Shown here in pieces: positions 27,959 to 38,000 of a stretch of DNA of 64,000 bases (positions are counted from its first letter, which is position 1; every line of letters begins with the position of its first letter). Made by a program: the position numbers and the translations under genes. The DNA comes from CAWAYH01 sp963786195 (GTDB lineage Bacteria > Acidobacteriota > Vicinamibacteria > Vicinamibacterales > 2-12-FULL-66-21): the NCBI GenBank assembly GCA_963786195.1, contig CAWAYH010000013.1, forward strand, positions 290,369-354,368. The letters run 5' to 3'. The notes under the pieces were generated by a model, which was given only the letters and a program-made list of their open reading frames with translations, was not told the origin of the DNA and did no database searches.

Positions 27959-28728
27959 ATCGCGAAACAGCTGAGCGTTGCACGATACTCCGAGGCCTCG
28001 TTGGGTCGACCGTACACGGCCTCAATGTGAACGACGGCATTGAGGACCGCGACGAGATGGGCATCTGCGTCGAGCCTCTCGAGGAAGCGATGGCGCTGTC
28101 GGCGCCGTTCGAGCAGTTCATCTACCGTTCTGCCGCCGAACGCGAGGGACGCGAGAATGCACGAAGCATCGCCGGCGATCTCGACCTGACGATCTACAGC
28201 CTGCGCAAGTGGATGCGCCTGGCGCTCAAGGGCAACCCGACGATCCTGCTCCTGCTGTTCACGCCGGACGATCAGCTGGTGCATTGCGACTCGCTCGGTC
28301 GGGAGCTACGAAGTCTTGCGCCGCAGATCATCTCGCGCCGAGTTCAAGGTCCTTATCTCGGATACCTCCAGGCCCAGAAGGAGCGGCTGACCGGCGAGCG
28401 TGGACAGAAGCGAATTCACCGGCCAGAGCTCGAGGAGATGTACGGCTTCGACACCAAGTACGCGATGCACATGCTGCGTCTTGGATTCCAGGGCGTGGAG
28501 TTGCTGACGACCGGACGTCTGAGCCTCCCGATGCGAGAGCCTGAGCGGTCGTATCTGCTCGACGTGCGCCGCGGGAAGATCAGCGAACAGGAATGCCTCA
28601 CACGAGCCGGCGAGCTCGAGCGTGAACTGGCCGATCTCGAAGCGACAAGCGCTCTGCCTGAAGCGCCTGAGGAAGCGCGGGTCGAGGAATGGGTGCTGGA
28701 TGCGTATCGTCGCAGCTGGCGACAATAA
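27955..28728 (+). CDS. RlaP/COG3541-type predicted nucleotidyltransferase
   Basis: 257 residues from a GTG. The N-terminal polymerase-beta-type motif GSTVHGLNV...DRDEMGICVEP gives the GS loop and DxD-like acids. ARSIAGDLDLTIYSLRKWMR then LALKGNPTILLLLF and GYLQAQKERLTGERGQKR are typical of PF10127 proteins, as is DTKYAMHMLRLGFQGVELL. This family has been linked to RNA-repair gene clusters with RNA ligases; substrates are unproven. The frame is intact. It is the third gene of an HTH-small protein-RlaP-hypothetical operon. Confidence 0.82.
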   Translation: MNRETAERCTILRGLVGSTVHGLNVNDGIEDRDEMGICVEPLEEAMALSAPFEQFIYRSAAEREGRENARSIAGDLDLTIYSLRKWMRLALKGNPTILLLLFTPDDQLVHCDSLGRELRSLAPQIISRRVQGPYLGYLQAQKERLTGERGQKRIHRPELEEMYGFDTKYAMHMLRLGFQGVELLTTGRLSLPMREPERSYLLDVRRGKISEQECLTRAGELERELADLEATSALPEAPEEARVEEWVLDAYRRSWRQ

Positions 28729-28775
28729 CCCCTACGGCTCTTTCCACGGGCCGCCGTTCGACCAGACACGGAGCC

Positions 28776-29098
28776 ATGGTTCACCTCGAGCGGCGGCTTG
28801 CAGCACTGGCCAAAGAAAACGATCAAGGGTTCCCGAGATCGTGGACCTCGTATCCGAGCTGGTCGGCGCGATTGAACACGGAGACATGGTGTTGGGTGAC
28901 GTGGAGAAGGAGGAACTCGCCAGCCTTCATCCTGAGAAAGCGTTGATCCTGGTAGACCGAATCACGCCGGATGCACCAACGCCCTGGTTTGGAGATCTTA
29001 AGGGCACGCTACAGCGCATCGCGGCGGCGGCGCCCGAGCTCATCGGCAATCCGCGGTATGTTCGACTTCTCGAGATCTCTACGAAGGCAGGGATCTGA
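28776..29098 (+). CDS. Hypothetical protein downstream of RlaP, frame-broken
   Basis: From the ATG at 28776: MVHLERRLAALAKENDQ, then a one-base loss near 28825, then EIVDLVSELVGAIEHGDMVL, EKALILVDRITPDAPTPWFG, LKGTLQRIAAAAPELIGNPR, YVRLLEIS. Predominantly helical with regularly spaced Leu, compatible with an alpha-solenoid fragment. It starts 47 bases after RlaP and ends 54 bases before the right att repeat, so it is the last cargo gene. No family recognised. Confidence 0.55.
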
Positions 29099-29152
29099 GT
29101 GCTCGGCTCTCACGCCGCGCCGCTCCACAGCTGCAAGTCCCGCTGGTTGCGA

Positions 29153-29167
29153 GCCCCCGCAACCAAT
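29153..29167 (+). repeat. Right attachment repeat (att)
   Basis: GCCCCCGCAACCAAT, identical to the tRNA-fMet 3' end at 13129-13143 and in the same orientation. It is embedded in a small dyad (GGTTGCG...CGCAACC, 29145-29164), which is absent at the left copy. Confidence 0.72.
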
Positions 29168-29172
29168 CTTGA

Positions 29173-29193
29173 TCCGGGGGCTTCGCCCCCGGA
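29173..29193. terminator. Strong hairpin just outside the right att
   Basis: TCCGGGGGC-TTC-GCCCCCGGA, a perfect 9-bp stem. There is no clear T-run, so it may be a terminator or simply a structured junction marker. Confidence 0.45.
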
Positions 29194-29257
29194 CCCCCTA
29201 CACACTTCCGCCGTCGCATTCGCTTCGGCGGACGCGCCGTAGCTTTAGCGTAGGCGG

Positions 29258-29309
29258 GCACTCGCTCGCCGCGTCGACGACTCGCTCCGTTCGTGTGGCG
29301 CGCTTCGCT
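29258..29309. repeat. Dispersed repeat, copy A (CTCGCTCGCCGC...)
   Basis: CTCGCTCGCCGC, then TCGACGACTCGCTCCGTTC, then GCTTCGCT. A closely similar string lies at 32998-33052, 3.7 kb away. Both copies are in intergenic DNA. Confidence 0.5.
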
Positions 29310-29326
29310 CTCGCTCGCGCGTTTTG

Positions 29327-29422
29327 TCATTGGAGCGCTTGATCGAGCGCTTTCAGAACCCTCGCCTCGACCTCGTCACGGCGGATCGTGAGCCGGTTGT
29401 CGCAGGTTCCCTTCTCACGAGC
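29327..29422 (-). pseudogene. Fragment of a second large serine recombinase
   Basis: Minus-strand frame REKGTCDNRLTIRRDEVEAR then VLKALDQALQ and TGA. It aligns with the zinc-ribbon/hinge part of the recombinase at 13098-14748 (GTCTNKLTISRHEVEERVLS) but is clearly a different protein. Only about 30 codons remain. It lies 160 bases outside the right att repeat, in the same orientation as the first recombinase. Confidence 0.75.
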
Positions 29423-29445
29423 ATTTCATAGCTCGCTTCGACAGC

Positions 29446-31458
29446 CTACAACGGCGACAGGCCGATGCGCCTGACGAGTTCGGCAAAGCGCGGCTCCGAG
29501 TGCAGACTCTCAAACGCTGGGCTCAACCTCAGGAAGTTCAATGACGGCGCGCGTTCCTTGGAAGCCATCTCGAGCCAGTCGAGTGCCTGTCGATTGTCGC
29601 GAAGACCGCCATAAATCAACGCAATATTGAACGGCGACACATACCGCAGACCGGATCGCGCCTTCAACACCGCGAGCAGCTTCAACGCCTCGCTCGTGTC
29701 GCCGAGCCGTGCATACGCGAGCCCGAGTTCAGCAATGGCCCTCGGGCTCTCTCCGGACAGCGCGATCGCCTTCTTCAATTCGACGATCGCGTCCTGATTC
29801 ATGCCCTTCATAACGTAAATCTGTCCAAGGCGGTAGCGTGCATGGGCGAAGTTCGGGTCCATCTCGAGCGTTTTGCGGCATTGCTCGATGCCCTGGTCGT
29901 ATTGATGCGCAGCCGCGAGGATAAAGCCCAGATTCGAGTTGATCACGAGCGACAGCGGATCGATCGCCCGCGCCTGCCTGATTGCGTTCAGCGCTTCATC
30001 GAGGCGGCCCATCCACATGAGGCTCAACGCATACCAATGGTGCGCATTGGCATAGTTCGGATTCAGTTCAATGGCTCGTCTGAATTCCTTCTCGGCGCCC
30101 GACCAATCCCGGTCGTACTGGAACATGATGTGCCCCAGCGAGGCGTGTGCCTCGGCGAGAGTGTCATCAATCTCCAGCGCCCGGCTGACCGCGACCCGGG
30201 CCTTCGGAAAGCCGTCCGTCGGACGCATCACTTCCTGGAGCGTTTCCCCCACGGCAAGAGAAATATACGAGTCTGCAAGGCCAATGAAGGCCAGCGCAAA
30301 GCGAGGCTCTCTCTGATCGCTCGTTGAAAGTGCTCGATGGCTTTCTGTGTGGCCGCTTCCGTCCGCTTGTTCCAGTAGTAGCGGCCCTTGAGAAATGATT
30401 CGTACGTATCCTGATCGACGCGGGCCAATGCCTGCGAAGTGGGTCTGCTCCTGGGGCGTCAACTCGATGCGAATCGCCTCGGAGATCGCGCGCGCGAGCG
30501 TCCCCAGCAAGATCACGGCGTCGCCCGACGGCAGTTCGTATCGGTCGGCCCAGAGGATCTTTTCGGGATTCGCCTGAATGACTTGTGCGGTCACGCGCAC
30601 ACGCTCCGCCGAGCGGATTATGGCGCCTTCGACCACGGCGTCGACGTCAAGGTCGCGAGCAATCTCTGCGACCGATTTTCGCGTCCCCTTGAAGCGCATC
30701 ACTGACGTCCGTGAGATGACCCGCAGCGATGTGATTTTCATCAGCTGCCCGATGAGCTCGTCGGTCATACCATCGGCAAAGTATTCCTGTTCTGCATCGC
30801 CGGATAAGTTCACGAGTGGAAGCACGGCCAGGGAGCGTATCGGCTTTGTCGGTCCGCCCGAGAACAGACGACTGATCTGGCCTGAGTAGAGAACTGCCGC
30901 GATCGCAGCGATCCCAACGCCCACCAGCGAGCCGGCGACGACGCTCTTCCGGAATCGATGGTCGCGTGCTGGAAACGAGGCGTCCGGGTGGCCTCGAGTC
31001 CTTGAGTCACCCGCATCGGAACGGCTCTGCTCGGATCCCGGGGTTTGGTCGGGATCCTCGGCGACCGGGCGAACCGCGACGTCGAACAAATAACCACGGC
31101 CGCGGATGGTCTTGACCACGTCGTGGCCGTCGCCGAGCGCCCGGCGGATTTCGATCAGGCACTGGACCAGCGAATCGTCAGTGACCGCCACGTCCCCCCA
31201 GACAGACTCCATCAGCTCCTGCTTGCCGACCAGACGTCCTGGGTGCATCACGAGATAGCTCAGCACGTCGTACGTCCGGCCCCGCAGCCGAATCGACTCA
31301 GCTCCTCGGAGCAGTAACTGGCGTCTGGAGTCGAGGGTGAAGTCGAGGAAGCGGTGCATACCGGGATTCGGCCACGTTTCGGCGTCCTTTCGGCCAGTCT
31401 TCGGGTCCATTTCGTGACGCGCCTCGACGCCAAGCGCTACAAACGCCTTCGAACGCAC
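29446..31458 (-). CDS. CadC-like winged-helix regulator with TolB-like and TPR domains
   Basis: Up to 670 residues; the start may be later (ATG at 31359 places FLDFTLDSRRQLLL near the N-terminus, as is usual). OmpR/CadC winged helix (about 35-130, VKTIRGRGYLFD), a single TM helix (VVAGSLVGVGIAAIAAVLY), then SLAVLPLVNLSGDAEQEYFA with GMTDELI, the TolB-N/FlgO-like domain, then TPR repeats (AEAHASLGHIMFQYDRDW, NPNYANAHHWYALSLMWMG). Between about 30305 and 30420 the native residues (DTYESFLKGRYYWNKRT) lie one frame over: a one-base gain and loss cancel out. Typical of acidobacterial genomes; ligands and targets unknown. Confidence 0.9.
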   Translation of the reverse strand: MRSKAFVALGVEARHEMDPKTGRKDAETWPNPGMHRFLDFTLDSRRQLLLRGAESIRLRGRTYDVLSYLVMHPGRLVGKQELMESVWGDVAVTDDSLVQCLIEIRRALGDGHDVVKTIRGRGYLFDVAVRPVAEDPDQTPGSEQSRSDAGDSRTRGHPDASFPARDHRFRKSVVAGSLVGVGIAAIAAVLYSGQISRLFSGGPTKPIRSLAVLPLVNLSGDAEQEYFADGMTDELIGQLMKITSLRVISRTSVMRFKGTRKSVAEIARDLDVDAVVEGAIIRSAERVRVTAQVIQANPEKILWADRYELPSGDAVILLGTLARAISEAIRIELTPQEQTHFAGIGPRRSGYVRIISQGPLLLEQADGSGHTESHRALSTSDQREPRFALAFIGLADSYISLAVGETLQEVMRPTDGFPKARVAVSRALEIDDTLAEAHASLGHIMFQYDRDWSGAEKEFRRAIELNPNYANAHHWYALSLMWMGRLDEALNAIRQARAIDPLSLVINSNLGFILAAAHQYDQGIEQCRKTLEMDPNFAHARYRLGQIYVMKGMNQDAIVELKKAIALSGESPRAIAELGLAYARLGDTSEALKLLAVLKARSGLRYVSPFNIALIYGGLRDNRQALDWLEMASKERAPSLNFLRLSPAFESLHSEPRFAELVRRIGLSPL

Positions 31459-31553
31459 GTGCGCGGCGACGAAGAAGGCGATGTGTCCGGTGTGCTGGCG
31501 CCATTATAAGGGCGCCGCTCATCCTCATGTCGCCTCAGAGTCAGGAGGACGTC

Positions 31554-32954
31554 ATGCGCAAATGGCACCACTATTTGGGGATAGCGGCAAGTGTTGGCCT
31601 GGTTGGAGCCGTCATTTCGACAACGAGCCAGAAGCCGGCACTCGCACAGACGGTCGAAGGCGCGCAAGCACACATCTTTGATCCGACAGATTTCAGCTGC
31701 GGCCATCAGCCATGCGATGCTGTCGTGCGCGGGGCTCTCACCTTCGTACGTCGCAACTTCAAGGAACTCGGCAGCAACGGGCGTGCATGCGCGGACTGCC
31801 ACATGCCCTCGGAGAACTTCCAGCTCTCACCAGCGGCTGCCAGGGCCAGGTTCGAACGGCTGATAGCAAGGCGGGTGCGTAACCCCAACGCGGACGATCC
31901 CTTGTTCCGGCCCGTGGATGCGGACGACTTCCGCGTGAACGGCGATGCCGCGAGCGACTTCTCGAATCTGGTGGAAAACGGGCTCGTTCGTGTGACGATG
32001 CCGCTGCCCCTGAACGTCAGGCTCATCGATCCGGCCACCGGTCAGCCCTCAGATGAGACCTCAGTCGATCTCTGGCGTGCAGTCATGCCGGTGTTGAACG
32101 TTGCCATCACCGGACCGGACGACACACTGCCGATCTGGCCGCCGGGCGCACCACGGGTTCCCATCCTGGGTCAGGACCCCAACGGCCCGAACAGGCAGGG
32201 GGGCTACCAGCACGACGCGCGCTTCGCCACCCTGCAGGAACAGGCACGCGGCGCGTTTCTCGCGCACGCGGAGATGACGGTGGAGCCGCCGACACGATTG
32301 CTCGACGATCTGGCGGCTTTCCAGCAGACGCTATTCTCGTCACGAAGGGTCAGGGGCCTGGCGGAGGCGATCCTCTCCGGTTCGACGACGTTCCCTGATC
32401 CGGACCCCAGGTTGGACGAATTAGAGCAGCAGGGGAAAGCGGTGTTCAGCCGCGCGTGTGCGCAATGTCACGGCGGCACCCTGCATCCGAGCACGTCGAC
32501 ACCCGACGCGACGCTCGTGCGCCCTCCGGTCCGCTATCATTCGATCGCGGCCGCCTGCCCACGCCCGGCCACGGACGGCTTTTCGCCGTGCCCGCCGCGA
32601 CTCGCACGGAATGCGCGGACGTACCAAATCACGCTCGCGAATGGGACCACCCAAATCGTCACCACCTCGGATCCGGGACGATTGCTCCTCACAGGTCAGC
32701 CCGGGGATCTTGGCGTGATGGACGTCACACCACTGCGCGGCATCAGCCGGACGGCCCCGTACTTCCACAACAACTCCGCGGCGACGCTCGAAGAGGTCAT
32801 CGACCACTACGACGCCCAGTTCAGGCGAGTCGCTCGGCTGAATCCACCGCCCAATCTCCCGCCGATTCTTTCCTCGGACGGGCTCGTCATCGATCGCGGA
32901 TTCATTGGAACGGAAGAACGGGAGGCGTTGCTGGCGTACCTCCGAAAGCTGTAG
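31554..32954 (+). CDS. MauG/cytochrome-c-peroxidase-like dihaem protein
   Basis: 466 residues from the ATG at 31554, chosen because AGGAGG lies five bases upstream. The signal peptide (HYLGIAASVGLVGAVIS) ends near ALAQ. Two haem c motifs: CADCH (about 78) and CAQCH (about 302), with a later PLRGISRTAPYFHNNSAATL block typical of the di-haem peroxidase/MauG superfamily. Periplasmic electron transfer or peroxidase-type oxidation is expected. Divergent from the winged-helix/TPR regulator. Confidence 0.88.
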   Translation: MRKWHHYLGIAASVGLVGAVISTTSQKPALAQTVEGAQAHIFDPTDFSCGHQPCDAVVRGALTFVRRNFKELGSNGRACADCHMPSENFQLSPAAARARFERLIARRVRNPNADDPLFRPVDADDFRVNGDAASDFSNLVENGLVRVTMPLPLNVRLIDPATGQPSDETSVDLWRAVMPVLNVAITGPDDTLPIWPPGAPRVPILGQDPNGPNRQGGYQHDARFATLQEQARGAFLAHAEMTVEPPTRLLDDLAAFQQTLFSSRRVRGLAEAILSGSTTFPDPDPRLDELEQQGKAVFSRACAQCHGGTLHPSTSTPDATLVRPPVRYHSIAAACPRPATDGFSPCPPRLARNARTYQITLANGTTQIVTTSDPGRLLLTGQPGDLGVMDVTPLRGISRTAPYFHNNSAATLEEVIDHYDAQFRRVARLNPPPNLPPILSSDGLVIDRGFIGTEEREALLAYLRKL

Positions 32955-33333
32955 GAGGCAGCGCCCCCGCCGTCGCAGGACTGCATCGACGTAATCGGCA
33001 GCGCTCGCTCGCCGCTTCGACGGCTCGCTCCGTTCCTGTGCTCGGCTTCGCTTGCTCAGCGTGCAGTGGTCTGTCGCCGTCGCTGCTCACTTGCCTTCAT
33101 CATTTCGGTCAAGTCTCACCGCGTGGCGCGGCACCGGCGACGATCCGGCGTGGCGGAGCGTCACCGGGTCCGTAGTGTAGTGCGCGTCGGGCGGGTGGTT
33201 GAGCGGACATCAGCGCGCGCCGGCCAGCGTCGGTTGACTGTCGCGCCTCCCGCAACAATAATGGCGGCCAATCAGTCCCTCCCCGACATGGCTTAGGGAC
33301 GGCCAGCTGATGCGGGACCCGTCAGGAGGATCC
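32955..33333. promoter_or_regulatory. Intergenic region before the GltD-like/nifJ operon
   Basis: About 380 bases without a supported gene. It contains dispersed repeat copy B (32998-33052) and must carry the operon promoter. AGGAGG at 33324-33329 is the ribosome-binding site for the GTG at 33334. Confidence 0.45.
32998..33052. repeat. Dispersed repeat, copy B
   Basis: GCTCGCTCGCCGCTTCGACG, then GCTCGCTCCGTTC and GGCTTCGCT; near copy of 29258-29309 with small indels. Confidence 0.5.
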
Positions 33334-35015
33334 GTGAGCCTCGTCCCGAAAGACCTGACACCAGCCTACAAGGAAACGATCGGCCGGGGCGCGGGCGCGC
33401 GTCGATGGCAGCGTCCCGTCTACGTCGATTCGCTTCCGCCCTGCAACCACGCCTGCCCGGCCGGCGAGAACATCCAGGCGTGGCTGGCGCACGCGCAGGC
33501 CGGCGAGTACCGAGCCGGCGTGGCGGAAGTACATGGAAGACAATCCGCTGCCCGGCACGCACGGGCGCGCGTGTTATCACCCGTGCGAAGGCGCCTGCAA
33601 CCGGCAGTTCCTCGACTCGGCCGTTTCCATCCACTCGCTCGATCGCTTCCTGGGCGATCTCGCCAACGAGAAAGGCTGGACCATTGCGCCCGGCGCGCCC
33701 ACCGGCAAGCGGGTGCTCGTCGTGGGCGCCGGCCCGGCGGGCCTCTCCTGTGCGTATCACCTGCGGCGCTTCGGCCACGACGTCGAGATCCGCGACGCGA
33801 ACCCCGAACCGGGCGGGATGATGCACTACGGCATTCCGGCGTACCGCCTGCCGCGCGAGGGGCTCGACAAGGAAATCGCGCGCATCGAGGCGATGGGGAT
33901 CACAATCGTCCGCAACAGCCGCGTCAACGACGTGCTCGCCGAGAAGGCTGCAGGCCAGTTCGATGCGGTGTTCCTCGGGATCGGCGCGCAGGTCGCCAAT
34001 CACATCGACATTCCCGCGATGGACGGAGGCAAGATCATCGACGCCGTCACGCTCATGGAGCGCGTGGAACAGGGCCGCGCGCCGTCGCTCGGGCGCGTGG
34101 TCGGCATCGTGGGCGGCGGCAACACGGCGATGGACGCCGCGCGCATCGCCAAGCGGCTCGGCGCCGAGGAGGCCGTGATCATCTTCCGGTTCGACAAGGC
34201 GCAGATGGAGGCCCATCCGTACGAGGCGATGGAAGCCTTCGCCGAGGGCGTGAAGATCAAGTGGCTCTCGACGGTGAAGCAGTTCGGTGAGGACCAGATC
34301 GTCGTCGAGCAGATGGAGATGCTGCCCGACGGTTCCGGCTGCGTGGGCACCGGCACGTTTCAGACACTCAAGACAGACTCGCTGGTGCTGGCGGTCGGAC
34401 AGCATGCCGACGTCGAGTTCCTGAAGAAGGTGCCCGAGATTCGCGTCGGCCGCGGCAACGTCGTCGAGGTGGACGCGCACATGCGCGCGGCCACCGGCAT
34501 CTTCGCGGGCGGCGACATGATCGGCGGCGCGCGGACGATGACGTCGGCCGTGGGCCACGGGAAGAAGGCGGCGCGGAATATCGACGCGTTCCTCCGCGGC
34601 ACGGTCTACCAGAAGCCCGCGCCGCACCCGCCCGTCCCGTACGAGCAGCTCAACCTCGTCGTCTTCCTGGACGCGGAGCGCCGCCAGCAGGCCGAGCTGC
34701 CGGTCGCGCAGCGGACCGGATTCGAGGAGATCGTCTCCGGGCTCCCGGAGCGCGAGGCACGCTACGAGGCCTCGCGGTGCCTCTCCTGCGGCAACTGCTT
34801 CGAGTGCGACAACTGCTACGCGGCCTGTCCCGAGCAAGCCATCGTGAAGCTGGGGAAGGGCCGGTTCTACCGCGTCGAGCTCGACCTCTGGTACCGGGTG
34901 CGCCGCGTGCTTCGAACAGTGTCCGTGCCACGCGATCGAGATGGCGCCCGAGCCAGGCGCGGACACGCGGTCCGCGACCGACATCGTCCCCGCCCGTTTC
35001 ACGGTCCGGCCGTAG
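33334..35015 (+). CDS. GltD-like FAD/Fe-S NAD(P)H oxidoreductase, two frame breaks
   Basis: About 560 residues joined. The N-terminal Fe-S part (SLPPCNHACPAGENIQAWLA) breaks near 33520 (one extra G in GCCGGCG) and continues YMEDNPLPGTHGRACYHPCE then GACNR. The FAD motif is VLVVGAGPAGLSCAYHLRRF and the NAD(P)H motif is VGIVGGGNTAMDAARIAKRL. The C-terminus has two ferredoxin-type clusters: CLSCGNCFECDNCYAACP and, after a second break near 34888 (TGGTACC for TGTACC), TGCAACFEQCPCHAIEM. It resembles the glutamate-synthase small-subunit family. nifJ starts 11 bases later, so it probably links NAD(P)H and ferredoxin pools for NifJ. Confidence 0.87.
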
Positions 35016-35025
35016 GAGGCTGTGC

Positions 35026-38000
35026 ATGTCCGTCAAGTCGGTCGTCATGGACGGCAACACCGCCGCCGCGCACATCGCCTACCGCGTCAACGAGGTCTGC
35101 GCCATCTTCCCGATCACGCCATCGTCCACGATGGCGGAGCTGGCCGACGCGTGGGCGGCGCAGGGCGTGAAGAACATCTGGGGCCAGATCCCGGTCATCC
35201 AGCAGATGCAGTCGGAGGGCGGCGCGGCCGGCGCGGTGCACGGCGCGCTCCAGAGCGGCGCGCTCACCACGACGTTCACTGCGTCGCAGGGCCTCCTGCT
35301 GATGCTCCCCAACATGTACAAGATCGCGGGTGAGCTGACGCCATGCGTGTTCCACGTCGCGGCGCGCGCGATCGCGACGCAGGCGCTTTCGATCTTCGGC
35401 GACCACTCGGACGTGATGAGCGCGCGCATGGTTGGATTCGCGATGCTGGCCGCGAACTCCGTGCAGGAAGCGCACGACCTCGCCCTCGTCGCGCAGGTGG
35501 CCACGCTCGAATCGCGCGTGCCGGTGATGTTCTTCTTCGACGGGTTCCGCACGTCGCACGAGGAGAACAAGCTCTCCATCATCCCGGACGACCAGATCCG
35601 GGCCGCCATCGACGACAACCTGGTGCGCGCGCACCGCGCGCGCGGCCTGACGCCCGAGCGGCCCGACATCCGCGGCACTGCCCACAATCCGGACACGTTT
35701 TTCCAGGCCCGCGAGTCCGCCAACCCGTTTTACACGCGCGTGCCGGACATCGTCCAGCGCGCGATCGGATCGCGTCGGCGCGCTCACCGGCCGGCCGTAC
35801 CGGCTGTTCCGCTACAGCGGCCATCCCGAAGCGGACCGCGTCGTGGTGGTCATCGGCTCGGCCTTCGAGGTGCTGGACGAGACGGTCGCCTGGCTCAACG
35901 CGCAGGGTGAGAAGGTCGGTGTCCTGCATGTCGCGCTCTACCGGCCGTGGGACACGGAGCGGTTCCTGGCGGCGCTGCCGTCCACGGTGAAAAAAATTGC
36001 CGTCCTCGATCGCACGAAGGAGATTGGCGCCATCGGCGAGCCGCTCTACCTCGACGTCGTCACGACGTTTGCCGAGGCGTTCGCGGCGGGGCGCGTGCCG
36101 TCGATGCCCGTCATCGTCGGCGGGCGGTACGGCCTGTCCTCGAAGGACTTCGATCCGGCGATGGCCAAGGCCGTGCTCGATGAGCTGAAGCAGCCACGGC
36201 CCAAGCATGGCTTCACCGTGGGCATCAATGACGACGTGACCCACACGAGCCTCACGGTGGATGCGAGCTTCGACATCGAGCCGAAGGAAGTCGTGCGGGC
36301 GCTGTTCTTCGGCCTCGGCGCCGACGGCACGGTCGGCGCGAACAAGAATTCGACGATCATCCTGGCCGCCGATCCGGATCGGTACGCGCAGGGCTACTTC
36401 GTATACGACTCGAAGAAGTCCGGCTCCTACACGATCTCGCACCTGCGCTTTGGTCCGCATCCCATCCGCGCGCCGTACCTCCTCAAGTTGGCGAACTTCG
36501 TCGGCATCCACAAGTTCGACTTTCTCTTCAAACTCGACATGTTGAGCGCCGCGGCGCCCGGCGCGACGGTGCTGATCAACAGCCCGTACCCGCAGACGCC
36601 GTCTGGGACGAGCTGCCGAAGGAAGTGCAGCAGCAGATCATCGCCAGGAAGCTATCGGTGCACGTCATCGACGCGTCCACAGTGGCCTCGGACCTCGGCC
36701 TGGGATCGCGCGTGAACACGATCCTGCAGACGTGCTTCTTCGCGCTCTCGGGCGTGATGCCACGCGAGAGGGCGATCGAGGCGATCAAGCGCGCGACCGA
36801 ACGCACGTACGCCCGGAAGGGCAAGGCGATCGTCCAGAAGAACTTCGCGGCGATCGACAGCGCCGTAGCCAACCTGCACGCGGTCCCGGTGCCGGCGATG
36901 GCCACGAGCCGGCGGATCCGGCTGAAGCTCGTCCCGGACACGGCGCCGGCGTTCGTGCGCGACGTGACGGCGGTGATGCTGGCGCTGCAGGGGGACACGC
37001 TGCCCGTGAGCGCGATGCCCGTGGACGGCACCTATCCCACCGGAACGGCGCGTTACGAGAAGCGGAACATCGCGGACCAGGTGCCGGTCTGGGAGTCCGA
37101 TCTCTGCATCCAGTGCGGCCAGTGCGCCATTGTCTGCCCGCACAGCGTGATTCGATCGAAGTACTACGACGAGAGCCGCCTCGCGGGGGCGCCGGCCGCC
37201 TTCAAGGCGGCGCCGATCAACGCGCGCGGCTACCCCGATTCGCGCTTCACGCTGCAGATCTACCTCGAGGATTGCACCGGGTGCGGCGTGTGCGTGGAGA
37301 ACTGCCCGGCGCACAGCCCGGACGACGCCGCCGTGAAGGCGATCAACATGAAGGATCGGCTCCAGCATCTGGACGCCGGCCGTGAGAGCATCGGCTTTTT
37401 CGAGACGCTGCCCTGGGCCGACCGCACGCGCGTGAATTTCGCCAACGTGCGCGGCGTGCAGTTCCTCGAGCCGCTGTTCGAGTCCTCGGGCGCCTGCGCG
37501 GGCTGCGGCGAGACGCCGTACCTCAAGCTCCTGTCCCAGCTCTTCGGCGACCGGCTGCAGATCGCGAACGCGACGGGGTGCTCCTCCATCTACGGCGGCA
37601 ACCTGCCGACGACGCCGTGGGCCGCTGACGCCGACGGCCGCGGGCCCGCCTGGGCGAACTCGCTCTTTGAGGACAACGCCGAGTTCGGCCTCGGCTACCG
37701 CCTGGCGATCGACAGCCAACGCGGGCAGGCGCGCGCGCTGGCCGAGAAGCTCGCGCCGCGCATCGGCGCCGATTGGTGGCGGCGATTCTCGGCGCGCCGC
37801 AGATGACCGAGTCGGACTTCCGCGTGCAGCGGCAGCGCGTGGCCGCGCTGAAGGCCGCGCTCGCGGGCGCGACGGATCCCGACGCGGTCAACCTGCTCGC
37901 GCTCGCGGACTTCCTGCAGCGGCGCTCGGTGTGGATCGTGGGCGGCGACGGCTGGGCCTACGACATCGACTCCGGCGGGCTCGACCACGTCCTCGCCACG

